From Ischnura elegans (taxonomy: Eukaryota > Arthropoda > Insecta > Odonata > Coenagrionidae), in contig NC_060259.1 of assembly GCF_921293095.1 (NCBI RefSeq), positions 76,628,120 to 76,692,119 on the forward strand: a DNA stretch of 64,000 bases, written 5' to 3'. Shown here piece by piece: positions 29,321 through 40,964 of the stretch. The position numbers and the translations under genes were made by a program. Below the pieces are notes generated by a model, which had not been told where the DNA came from, searched no databases, and saw only the letters and a list, made by a program, of their open reading frames with translations. How positions within the stretch are numbered: the stretch's first letter is position 1; every line of letters starts with the position of its first letter.

Positions 29321-30206
29321 CATTAAATAGTACATTTTACTCCATTCCAGATTTGTTCCATGTACATTTTTTTTATAAAACTTTGATTTGGCATTAATTA
29401 GCATTTATCAGTTGCACTATTCTAAGTAGTTTATTCATTTTACCATTGTGAAAGTTAAATTCTGGTCCATCTCTTTAAATTGTATACCTAAAATGATTGC
29501 CACTGCCCATTTTACCTTCAAAAATATTAATCAAATATTTGTAAAATTATTAGTGGACAAAATTAAGCCCCCAGAGGCACAAAGTATTTACTGCAGAGGT
29601 ATTAAAACACACTGTTTGGCTTTTTTTATACAGCCCTCAGATTGCTTTCTTCATCAAAGTGAAACAGCTCCCCTAAATTTGAATTATTCAATATTTTTCA
29701 ATTACGCCAGTTCTTAGCATCCCTATAGTCTCATACTTTTACACTCAAAATTATATTTTGTGGGCTATGACCTAATATCACTGAATTAGCTGAATTTGTG
29801 AAATAATGTATTGATTCTAATACTTGATAATACCTTTAAATTTTAGGAGAGTACTGATTTTAATAACTGTTTCAAGATCCAAATTCATTATTGTGCTATT
29901 TTAGTTGGAAATGATGATCAACAATGAATAAAAAAATGGCATGATCAAGTGAAATAAAATGCACTTCTTCCATCATATATTGACAAAATGAAGCCTGAAG
30001 CTAGTTTTTACAGCTATTGCCTAATGCTTTTCCATCATCTGTCAAAGTTATTATCAACTTTAGCAAAAGGAAAGTTAGAGGGCATATCATTGATAAACCT
30101 TAGTACATATATCTATTATAATTTCAAAAATTATGTCTAAACATTGAGGCAAAGGTTAACATTACCATTTTAAGCTGAAAATGTGCCAGCATCTATTTTA
30201 GATCAA
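29321..30206. other. Intergenic
   Basis: AT-rich; the 89-codon ORF at 29448 shows no domain. Nothing recognised. Confidence 0.45.
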
Positions 30207-30856
30207 TAGGGTGGTTTCCTTTTATTTTTTTATTGCCTAAATCGAAAGATTAATACTCCTGGAGTATGTATTTCACGCTTTTAGATTTTTAAATTACGAT
30301 ATCTATTTTTCACGATTAAATGAAAAGTGAAAATTTTCAAGTGTGAGAAAACGCGACGGCTAAGTATGAATGCTGGGAAAACTCCCGTGTGACATCGTTC
30401 TGGTCCCCGCTGCCGCAAGTGAGGTGACCTTGGGGCGAGGCTTTGAGCGCTGATACGACGCAGGATGCTAGCAGGTAGCAGAGTACCCTGCTAGCTGGTA
30501 GCGCTTGGCTTAAATGAGGATTATTAATACCTTATCAAATGAAGAAAACTTTCCGACCTTAGCCAGTTTTAATAAGTGATTATTAAGACATGTTTCCCTG
30601 AGCTCTACGCCTCATGCATGCATTGGTATTCTCAGACGATGTATAACTCCTATCTTCTCGTATAGAAACTAGGTCCCTGTGACGTCACGTGGAGTGGCAT
30701 CGCATGGGCGCCAATGAGGATAAAAATGGACCATTGCCATTCGTCTAAACCGGTATTTCTAAAACGAAATAATTTGTATATTATGAATACACTAATGGTG
30801 GGTAACGAATCGCAATCAATGCCTTTCATTTCCTTTGATGAAGGAAACTACAATAT
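30207..30856 (+). mobile_element. TA-MITE family, copy 3
   Basis: The left end TAGGGTGGTTTCCTTT is intact; the right end reads ggaaactacaata. It has the conserved interior and GTGACGTCACGTGG at 30679-30692. Confidence 0.85.
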
Positions 30857-31804
30857 TTGAAATTTCAAGGGGTTCCCCAAAAAAAAGTCAGACATCTGAT
30901 TTATTGAGAACACTCTTTTAGAGTAGGACCACCTCTCAAAATAATGTGGGCCATGACCAGCTTCCTTCCTAGTTCTGCAGCCATTAGGTCCCTGTTGTAG
31001 CTGTCATTAGGTCATCCTCAGTGGTGTCATGGTGCCGGAACACGCCAGAATGCCATTCCGACACTGGTTAAGACATAAAAGTCAAATAACATTTTTATCA
31101 ATATTGTTGCCTCAAAATTTCTAATACTCACATTCGTAACCAATGCAATAATTTTTGTAATAAAATGTAAATAATAACTTGTAATAAATGAAAAAACAGA
31201 GTAATATTTCACTTCTAAATGAAGTTGAGGGAAGTGCGTTCTGGCAGTGATGATTTTACTATGACGTCACTGGTCATCCTGTAAAAAAAAGTTAACACAC
31301 TGGAAGAGAAAATGTTCTCAGTCCTGAGTCCCAAGTACAGACGTGACAGGCCCCACCCCCATGGAGGGCCATAAACACTAGCAAACCAGGATGCAGAACA
31401 AGGCACTAGTGGAACCCAGAAGGGGCAGAAGGTCTTTGACCTGCTAAGCCATTATTTTAGAGACTATCATTTACAAGTGAGATAGCAAATTTCAAGCCAT
31501 GAATGCTTTCAAGATTCCTTGATATAGATACCATGGCAATCAAATGCATATCCCAGGCTTCCCTGCTTCCAACCGCAACCAGAAAAAATTTTTCAAGGGG
31601 GGTGATCATTAGAGGGGGGAGAAGTTGGAGGGCGTAAGCTTAAAACTCTATCTCCCAAGCATTTTGGGAGGAAGGAGTTAATATCTATTCACATTATGTT
31701 TGCAGGTGAGCTGTTGTGAGAGCCTTGACACTATCAGGAGGCTTTGCTAGTGGGGTAGGGGTGTACAGAGAGAGAGAGAGGAACAAACTTAACATTGCCA
31801 AATG
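30857..31804. other. Intergenic with a repeat fragment
   Basis: 31,228-31,275 (gtgcgttctggcagtg...tgacgtcactggtcat) matches part of the repeat at 20885-20940. An AG microsatellite lies at about 31770. No gene is seen. Confidence 0.4.
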
Positions 31805-31806
31805 TA

Positions 31807-34744
31807 CAGTGGCGGAAAAAATTAACGCAAAGCTCGTTGGCATCTGAGAGTGACCAGTTCAGGAACTACTTGTCTTCAAAAATTTTGCCCTTGTAATGCT
31901 CTCACACAACCGGGAATTTCAAAAGCAATATATCCCTTATACCGGGGAAATAATCATGCCTGTCACATTATGACAAGGCACAAAAGATCCAGCTACGAAT
32001 TCTTCGCCATATTTTCCGAAGCATGCTTCGCCCTCGACTCACCTAGAATGGAATCTACTCTCGTCGGGACATCAGTTGACACAGCGTACATGTTGGGCAT
32101 TGAGACTGCCTTAGAACCCAATCGTTCCGGTGGTGTAGTGGGTAAAGTATCATACTACCAATCAGAGGTTCCACCGATCAAGTCCCAGTGATGGATGACT
32201 TGATGCTGCACACACACACTTAAAACATTATTCTGTTCTTAAAACTTCGCAATGCCTAACACAAGGTCCATAGGATGTTGCATGGCTATTGAATTCTTAT
32301 GCGTTTCTTTATTTGTTGAAATTCAATTACTATATTGCATAACCACTTGGGCAATTGACTGTCGAGTGAATTTTGACTACCATTTCCACGTCGTCCAACC
32401 CAGCTTCAAGGCCCCTAACATTAGCTGTATGTGCAATATGTCACGGCCTACTACTACTCCCTCATTTCAAGGGAAAAATTCCTCGATAGTTCTGCAGAGC
32501 TGAGCAAAGGCAGAACATCGAGCCGCCCAAACTCGGTAGTTCTCAATCGGAAAATTTTGGGTGTCTGCATATGTATTCATCAGAAACATTGAGCAAATGA
32601 TATCAGAAACATTGAGCAAATGATTAAGTTAACAGAGGTAACACTTACCCTTAAATTGTCCAGCAAAATGAGCATGAGAAACTCATAAATTTTTAAAATA
32701 TTTCATCATTTTCATGGAACTAATGTTATTTCGAATTCATAGAAATATTGACCTGTTCGCATATTCCGCTGTTTACATAGTCCCTACTTTGAACTTTTAG
32801 CACTCAACATAGGTTTAGGAATAGAATAGATCTCACAATCAATTATTTGAGGTAATTTCGCATCAGAAATGCGGTTATAAGACATTTATGTTAATTTGCA
32901 TTCTAATTTTTAAATTTCCCTAATCCGATATCAATTCTTATCAATATAAGTTCAAAAGACTTACTAACCAAAATGTAGCAAATAAAAAATGAGTTGCTCA
33001 TTACCTTTACCTGCCAATGAAGAAATTTTATTCTTGTAATTACATGAATTATAATTTATTGCGGCATCTTCATTTTCTGGCCGAATTTCCAATATTCTCT
33101 ATTCAATGAAGAGGAGCAATAGAGTTTTTTTTAACCATCCCATGAATAATAGTGTGTGATCGAATTTTCCCATTGTCTTAGCAAAAAATATATTTCCAGT
33201 AATTAGCCACCTAATACTTACAAAAAATTTACCTCATACGCAGCAGACATTTTCTTTTCACTTTCTTACGAAGGATTTACTCCCATGATTGTTGCATAAT
33301 TGAAATATGCATCAAAGATGGACTTCTGAAGCAGTCTACGTATAAAAATAAAAGTAAATGAGTTTAATTGTGGACATTAAATACTTTGCGGAAAACGATT
33401 CGGACCAAAAAATGGAGTAGACAGGTAAATGACTGCATGGTACAGCACGTGTGTTTCAGAGAAGAAGAGAATTATGCAGGAATTGATTAAGAAATCTAGC
33501 ATCAAAGATCGGAATTGAACAAAAGAAATATTCGCTGGAATTAGAAGAAATAAATTCAAGAATCAATTGATTGATTATGCCTGAACGAGAAATTCACAAG
33601 GAAAAATATATCAGTCCATGATATGTATCAACTTGCAGCTAGGAAAATATTAATAATATTTCGATTACCACAGAAAAAAATCTAGACAAAATTCATTCTC
33701 TTCTATTTACTCAAAAATAGAGTTGAATTCCATTAAATTCCTTCCAACCCATTCAAATTTCCGTAATCTTTCCAGTTTCTTAAATAACTTTTCAATAAGT
33801 GAAAATCATAATACTTTTCTGGTTATCACTTTATGTCAGTTTCTAGAATTGAAAAACATTTAATGAATAGTTCTGATAGATCTATTTTAATAAAGGTTTA
33901 ATTTTTAATTAATGTTGTTAATCAAATATGCGTTCGTATGGATTATCTTTGTGATTAAAAATCAAGTTCTAGAGAAATTATGAAGTTCAAAAAACCATAT
34001 TTACACCTCTAATTTCACTATGAAAGAAATCGTTCACTGACCAAAGTAATCAATTTCTTCGGATAACTACATGAAAGAAATTATTGAACCTTAAAATGGC
34101 CATCACATATTCCATTACCTAAATCAATTCGGCTTTGCATTTCTCTTCAATTGCAGCATGTTACCTAAGTTTTTCCAACATAATCCACGGGAAACTATTA
34201 CTGGGCGTAGAATATTGAGCAAAGAATTGCAATACTGAACTGAACACAGACAACTGATTTCTCGGAGGTGGCTCAAAAGAGTGCTTTTATTCTGCTGTGA
34301 GGAACTCTATTGGAGTTTTCCCTTGAAGGGGAAAAGAAGCATAGGCCGTGACACATCGCACATGCAGCTAATGGTTTTGGGTCCTTGAATCGGGGTTGGA
34401 CGACGTGGAAATGGTAGTCAAAATTCACTCCACAGTCAACTGCCCGAATGATTATGCAATATATGTCGGCTGTGTCCACTGATGTCTCAACGAGAGTAGA
34501 TTCCATTCTAGGGGAGTCGAGGGCGAAGCATACTTCGGAGAATATAGCAAAGAATTCGTAGCTGGATCTTTTGCCCCTTGTCATAATACGATGGGCATGA
34601 TAATTTCCCCGGTGTAAGGGATATATTGCTTTTAAAACTCCCGGTTGTATGAGATAATTACGAGGGAAAAATTTTTGAAGACAAGTTCCTGAACTGGCCG
34701 CTCACAGATACCAATGAGCTTTGCATTAATTTTTTCCGCCGCTG
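31807..34744. mobile_element. 2.9-kb TA-flanked element with long inverted arms
   Basis: The left end TACAGTGGCGGAAAAAATTA and its mirror on the right (taattttttccgccgctgta) lie at 31805 and 34746, each next to TA. Arms of about 480 bp (31807-32525 without a SINE insertion, and 34262-34744) are roughly 85-90% identical by eye. The middle, 32526-34261, is AT-rich without a transposase. TA flanks and CAGTG ends point to the Tc1/mariner group. The arms could also be two separate copies of one repeat in opposite orientation. Confidence 0.6.
32086..32330 (+). mobile_element. tRNA-related SINE inside the left arm
   Basis: About 245 bp absent from the corresponding place of the right arm. It includes a tRNA-like promoter, ggtggtgtagtgggtaaag and aggttccaccgatcaagtcc at about 32131-32190. 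The uninterrupted right arm serves as the empty site. Confidence 0.6.
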
Positions 34745-34746
34745 TA

Positions 34747-36199
34747 CATCGCCACCCTACTTTGTCACTGACAACTTGAGAACCATGGGTGGCCACAGGT
34801 ATTCTGGCCCTGGCACTAAGACAATATACCTCGTCATTTGGAAGGTATTGAGGATAATCCTTTCACAGAACCCCCTACATTGTCAGCTACCATGCTGAAT
34901 GGGGCACCGTTGGAGAAAGGCATACTTGAATTCATGCAAGGAGAGCGCATGAGGTTTAGCAACACTGCTCCATGAGCAGATTCACAATATTTTTACTGTC
35001 AGCCGATTTCGGGAGGGATGTGCGAAGACTGCTAGGGCTATTTTCCGGAATTTGCAATATTTAAGAATTTAAATTATTTCATCTACTTAACTTTATTAAA
35101 TGCATCTAGATTTTTTCCAAATACTGATATATTTACACGTGTACAAACGAGACAGCAGCCGTTGAAAAGGCCACAATCACAAAATAAATGAAGTCAAATA
35201 AGTTGGGCCGATAAATCGCAGTTTTCGCACAACCAGCGAGGGCCAATATACTGGCCTGGTGACAGTAAAAGGGTTAACTCAACGATGGTCTGGGAGTGAC
35301 TGACTGAGGCCACGCCTGCTGTCTGCTGATCGGCAAAGGGAAAGTCATGTGTCAAGAAACTTTCCCTCCCCTCAGCCCCACTTGCTTAAGTCACACCAGC
35401 TCACCCGCAGAAACAAAATGAACAGAGATTAGGACCCCAAGATCTGCAATTCTTCTTCCCTTCTTGTCCCATCCTCCAGTTAAATCCTTGCCTACAGTCA
35501 TTTCAGGATCTTGGAAGCATCACACAGCGCATTGTCCTTCGAATCCTCTCCTGGCCACTTCTCCTACATCCTTTTTATCCTCAGCTCCCATAGAGTCACA
35601 TCACAGGAGTTAGAGGAGTGGGTTTTCTGGGTTTCAGCAACCATACGAAACACTCAAACACTTTCATCATTCAGAATCAAACAGTGAACACTCATATCAT
35701 GGATACATACAGTCAAACGCACAACAAAAATGCTGCTGTTAGCTCCCACAACATGGACAAACAGCATTTATGGTGCTTTCATCAGCCAAATGGGGCTCCA
35801 CAGTCTGTTACGACACTTTTCGATCTTTTCATGATAGAATTAGCTAAACAAGAGAAGTTGCAGTAGCACAGATATAGGATAAGCATAATATGTTTTATGA
35901 TAGTCAACAACGAAAGGAAGGAGATTACTAAAAATAAGTCAAGGTACATGGGAATATACAAGTGGATGAGGACAATCAATAAGAGAGTTGGAAAAGAATC
36001 GATCGCAGAGTGTGTGGAGTAGATAAATAACTGATGTGAATTAAAAAAACAAGTAAAAGACAAGCCCATTGCATCAGCCCTAGGTAATGATGAGTCAATA
36101 TTGGCCTCAAGTTCACATGAGGGATGCTGAGATGAGCAACACTTATAACTTCAAATAACTAGACAAGTGTCACTTCCCTCCTTAAGTTTCTAAAGTAAT
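34747..36199. other. Intergenic
   Basis: No recognised gene. The 82-codon ORF at 35618 and the 95-codon minus ORF at 35782 show no domain. Confidence 0.4.
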
Positions 36200-37121
36200 T
36201 GCATTTGTATTCTGCTCCTGACATAATGGGATTTAGGAGAATGTTGATCTACTTCCTCAGAGCCAATTTGGTTTCTGGAAAGGCAAATCTAGAGGAAAAG
36301 CTTTGCTCAACAAAATAAACATAATTTTTGAGGAACTAAACAAAAAGGTGCCCTTATGATTTTTTTCAACCTCACCAACATTTGTTCAGCACGAGCTGAA
36401 AAATTCATTCATGATATGTGATGGACTGGGCACATGGGGCAATGGTCTACAATAGTCGAAAAACTACCTAACAAGATGATAATCAAGTTCCATAAAAAAG
36501 ACATGGTAATAACTACAAGTACAACATCTAAACAGTTACACGTGGTGACCCTCAACTTTTGATCATTGGACCCATTTTGTTTATAATCTTCATCAATTAT
36601 TCTCCTGATCTGATCCCTAAGAGATCTCCATGACTATGAGTTCAATAGTGGACATTAAATACTTTGCGGAAAACGATTCGGACCCAAAAACAGAGTAGAC
36701 AGGTAAATGACTGCATGGTACAGCATGTGTGTTTCAGAGAAGAAGAGAATTATGCAGGAATTGATAAAGAAATCTAGCATCAAAGATCGGAATTGAGCAA
36801 AAGAAATATTCGCTAGAATTAGAAGAAATAAATTCAAGAATCAATCGATTGATTATGCCTGAATGAGAAATTCACAAGGAAAAATATATCAGTCCATGAT
36901 ATGTATCAACTTGCAGCTAGGAAAATATTAATAAAAATTCGATTACCACGATGAAAAAAGACATGGTAATAACTACAACATCTAAACAGTTACACGTGGT
37001 GACCCTCAACTTTTGATCATTGGACCCATTTTATTTATAATCTTTTATTATATTTATTATTATATTTTATTATAATCAATTATTCTCCTGATTTGATCCC
37101 AGAGAGATCTCCAGGACTATG
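36200..37121 (+). pseudogene. Second LINE type: RT fragment, internally duplicated
   Basis: One frame reads PQSQFGFWKGKSRGKALLNK, and after frameshifts GDPQLLIIGPILFIIFINYS. These correspond to the QFGFRKG and GxPQGSxLGPxLFxIFIND blocks of jockey-like reverse transcriptases. The second block occurs twice (36494-36637 and 36954-37121), separated by a 313-bp sequence also found at 33360-33672. It is thoroughly broken. Confidence 0.6.
36638..36950 (+). repeat. 313-bp repeat shared with 33360-33672
   Basis: The two copies, both in the same orientation, differ at about a dozen positions, so they are young relative to other repeats here. One lies in the middle of the 2.9-kb inverted-arm element, the other between the duplicated RT blocks. 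No coding capacity is evident. Confidence 0.75.
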
Positions 37122-38365
37122 CTATGCTATGATCAGCTAGGCTAGGCTATGATCAGTGAATGAGTTTCCATTTTTGTCAAAACCACGGGCAAACATTTTT
37201 GCATGAAAGAAGTTACTTAGCGTGCATTCGCATGTATAACAGCAAATTTATTTAAAAGGGTGAAATTGGACATGACAAAATCAGTTGGCTTAGATGGGAT
37301 TTGAACCTGCCATCTGAGATTCACCTTGGATGAAAATGATGCAGTTTTGTGGTGCAACTAGCATCATACTAGACCTGGAATTGAGAGGCATGGGTTTGAA
37401 TCCTGACAAAGCCAAATATCTTGCATGTGGAATTTCCCCCTTGGTGTAAATAACCTCCTTTGTATTTCATTGTAAGACCAGTTTCACCAACATAATAATA
37501 TATACGTATACCCATTCCACTTTTTTGCTCAGTTCAGAGCATGGATAAAATCTTTTCTATCTCATGAGTGGCCCAAGTCATTTTTATTGCCTCAAACAAA
37601 GTATCTCCGGTAACTTTTCTTAAAACTCTTGCGAGAAACCAAAACTTTTGAAGAGAATGAAAGCAACAAAACACAAAATATTTATTGAGAATGCCTACAC
37701 TTCATGCAGGAATGCTTGCATTTTCTTTAAGCCCAGCTTTCGTGAATAGTGAAATATAGTCAGCATTATTTTTAACTTTGATATGGTTATTAATGCTTAC
37801 ATACATTATCTCCAGAACTTCATACATCATCTCCATCACCAGCAAATCCCATTGATGGCATGAAGACTACCAAGATTGGTATTACGAACTTCATTACTGC
37901 ACACTGCACTAGCTCCTAGAACAATACCACTCAGTATCTGAGATGACCACTAACCTCTCAATTGAAAAGTATTACTGACAACACTTTTTGCACACACTGT
38001 CATTACAATTATCGCAAATACTGAAATTTTGGATCAACTAATTACAGATTCCACTCAGCTCATTTTCCACCATCTTGACTGCATATTCTATGCCACTAAG
38101 GTATTAAAATTTCTGAAAAATAAAAGTTTCAATTTCGTACCAGCTAATTTCAATCTATGTTCAAATCAACAGAAAAACACACCCCTAAAAAAATGACTTT
38201 TCATTTTAAAGTCTTATTATGCAAGTATGTATGTATGTACAACTCAAGAAAGCCTAGAAGTATTTTCTTTTGGGGAAAAAGCTACCAGCAGAATACTTCA
38301 GATGACATGAAAAAAATAACATTCAACCTCAAAATTCATTGCTCACATAAACAATCTCAATGGCC
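37122..38365. other. Intergenic
   Basis: Contains tandem ctaggctatgatcag-like units (37119-37160) and tRNA-like B-box sequences (gggatttgaacctgcc at 37288, gggtttgaatcctgac at 37392) that may mark a diverged SINE. No gene is seen. Confidence 0.4.
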
Positions 38366-38651
38366 TTAAGTGCTAAGAAGAGTGGGAGAAAAGGGAAGCC
38401 TCCTAAACACCTTAAGCAGAAGACGGGACAACTTAGTTGGCCACATTTTGAGGCACGATGGCCTGATGAAGACTATCGTTGAAGGACAAGTGGAAGGGAA
38501 AAAGGGCAAGGGACGGCCCCAGATGATAGGACAGGTTATAAAGGATGTAAAAGAGAAGAAATACGTCGCAATAAAAAAGTTAGCGGATAGGAGAAAGAAA
38601 TGGAGAGCAGAGTCAAACCAATCATAGGATTGTTGACTAAAGATGATGATG
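38366..38651 (+). mobile_element. LINE copy 4 (3' end only)
   Basis: The open frame LRRVGEKGSLLNTLSRRRDN, then LVGHILRHDGLMKTIVEGQ and GKKGKGRPQM, matches the C-terminus of copies 1 and 3. It ends caatcataggattgttgacta followed by gatgatgatg. Severely 5'-truncated. Confidence 0.85.
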
Positions 38652-40964
38652 AACATAAACAGCAATCATTTCTTTAACTGCATTCACTGAAAAGCTAGAA
38701 AAAATCTAGTCTCGAAATGATGGGCAATAGTATGTATCAAAATTTTACTGAGTAAACATACCTTTGTTTTTACAGAAGAAATGTATAATAGGTCCACAGT
38801 TTGTTACAAAATGTACAAAATATCAATGAGTACGAAACAATCTGTGTCTTGAGACACCTGTACAATGAAGTGAACACTCCACATTTACCTCACCACAGAA
38901 ATATTATACAACAAATTAAAAATTAAGGATACAGCGAAAGTTTATTTTTAACAGAACTCACAGAATTTCAATGAAATTCAATTTAAAAAAATCACAAACA
39001 AACATGCAAGAGCCCTCCACAAAAACCTATGAAAAACAAATTTTTTATCCTGGAGTAGCAAGCATTTATTAAAAAAGACTGGTGATATTAATAACCCCTT
39101 AAGTGTGAAAACACCAGAAGTAAATTTCTACATGACTGTCACCAAATAGCATTTTCTATGATTATGACTTAGATGGAAGAAAAGGTTGTGCCACCATGAT
39201 ATCATTACACATAGACATTAACAACTGCTCAGCACTCCAAATCCCAAAAAATAGACTGAAAACTATGCACTTCTTCATAGTGGATTTTATTTATGTGGTT
39301 CAGTGGGCCTGTTTAACATTACATACATTTAATCTTGCATATATTAAATGAAGTGAAGCCTGGCCATCATCATTTATTATCTACCACACCAAACAATACT
39401 AACTCCACAAACCAATGGCATTTACAGTCAATTGCATATAAACATGCTGTATGTCACATCCACAGTTATTCAAAATGCATTACTGAAAGACTTAAAAAAG
39501 CATGGTGATCCACACTAGTTATTTGTACTAAAGTGCAGCTTGAATGGTGATACCTCTGGTATAATGACAGCATTTAGCCACTGACTAGATGTCAACTGAG
39601 GTAACACAAACTTCTATTAGTTTTTCATAACAATCCACCCCTCAAAATTATGACAAAGTTCATAGATAAACTTGATTAATAAAACTCTGTCATTCAAACT
39701 GTAGCAGACCATCTCAAAAAGGAACCAAGAATTCAGTTATGCAAAAATACAATAACAAAATAAAAAAATTGGAAAAACTTCATTACTTGGTTAAGATGCT
39801 TAAAAGACCCATATCCCTACAACATGGCTTAGGGGCAAATGCCCATGTGCTTTATCACAAAAACGGAACTGTGTGAATAGGCATTGTCCCATACTTGCCA
39901 TCTATTGCAGAAATGTCTCTTACATGCTCAATTTGGCACCAATTGTTTTGAGCCCCAAAATGCACAATTAACCATAACAAATATCATTACACCAGTCATT
40001 AATCATCCTATATGTACAGACTGAATGTAATATAAAGCTAAGAGACCATTTTTTAATTATTATACAACTCATCAATCTCTAACTTGATTAAGACAATTAC
40101 ATACACGTTTCGAAGTCGTAAAAGGCATCTGAACACTTCCTCATTAACAAATTATTTGTCAGGCCATTCAATTAATACAATGATTTCTTCTAAGTATAAA
40201 ACAACGTCAAAAGGAAAAAAGAGCCATGATTTCAGAGGTAAAGCTGACAAAATATCAGCATGATATTTACAATTACAACTTGCAAATTCAGAGAAATGAG
40301 CGTATCATCAATAGCTCAAATGTAACATAATACAAATCAGCCAGTTGTGCTCCAGACATTAAAAATCCTAATTATACCAATTCAGGTCACATTCAGAATG
40401 TGTTTGTATATTAATAGATCCTGTCACTATTTTACAGACATGCAAAATTTTATAAATATTTGCATATGGTTAAGAATTAAACCATTTTTGATGATATTTA
40501 AATCTGCATAAGGTAATTTCAATTAGGTACTATGAAATTTTTTAGCAGGGAGAAGTTTCTTTCCCAACACTTTGGCAATCTCTAGATTAGCTCTTTAGGA
40601 CTCAGTCTCGATAAATATAGGAAAAACTTTAAATAAAACGAAATACAAAAATGAAATAATGAAATGAAATAAAAGGAATGGCAAGAAAATCATGAACAAG
40701 AAAATAATAAATAAAAATTTTTATTGAAAATAAAAATTGCTTTGTTACTTAGTGCTTACACAGCTTATTGAGTCCAATTTCGGATCAGCTTTTCCCAATC
40801 GATTCCACTAGCAAGTGGAAAAATAATTCAGCAACAAAGCATATTTGTGGCTTATTTTGGCAGTTTAGAGCAGCATATACTGCATCGTGCACAAAAAAAC
40901 AAGATCATCACATTCGAAAAGTACACTTAAACAAGCACACTACTCGTAACAATGTCGATCCCCA
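38652..40964 (-). other. 3' flank / probable long 3' UTR of the large minus-strand gene
   Basis: AT-rich DNA downstream of the TAG at 40965-40967. Several minus-strand AATAAA signals occur, the nearest around 40717-40722. No repeat family or gene is recognised. Where the transcript ends cannot be told from sequence alone. Confidence 0.45.

Noticed and set aside
35618..35866. 82-codon ORF in the intergenic region
   Set aside because: No domain, no splice context, composition like its AT-rich surroundings.
37260..37440. tRNA-like B-boxes on both strands
   Set aside because: No A-box at correct spacing and no cloverleaf; at most a diverged SINE.
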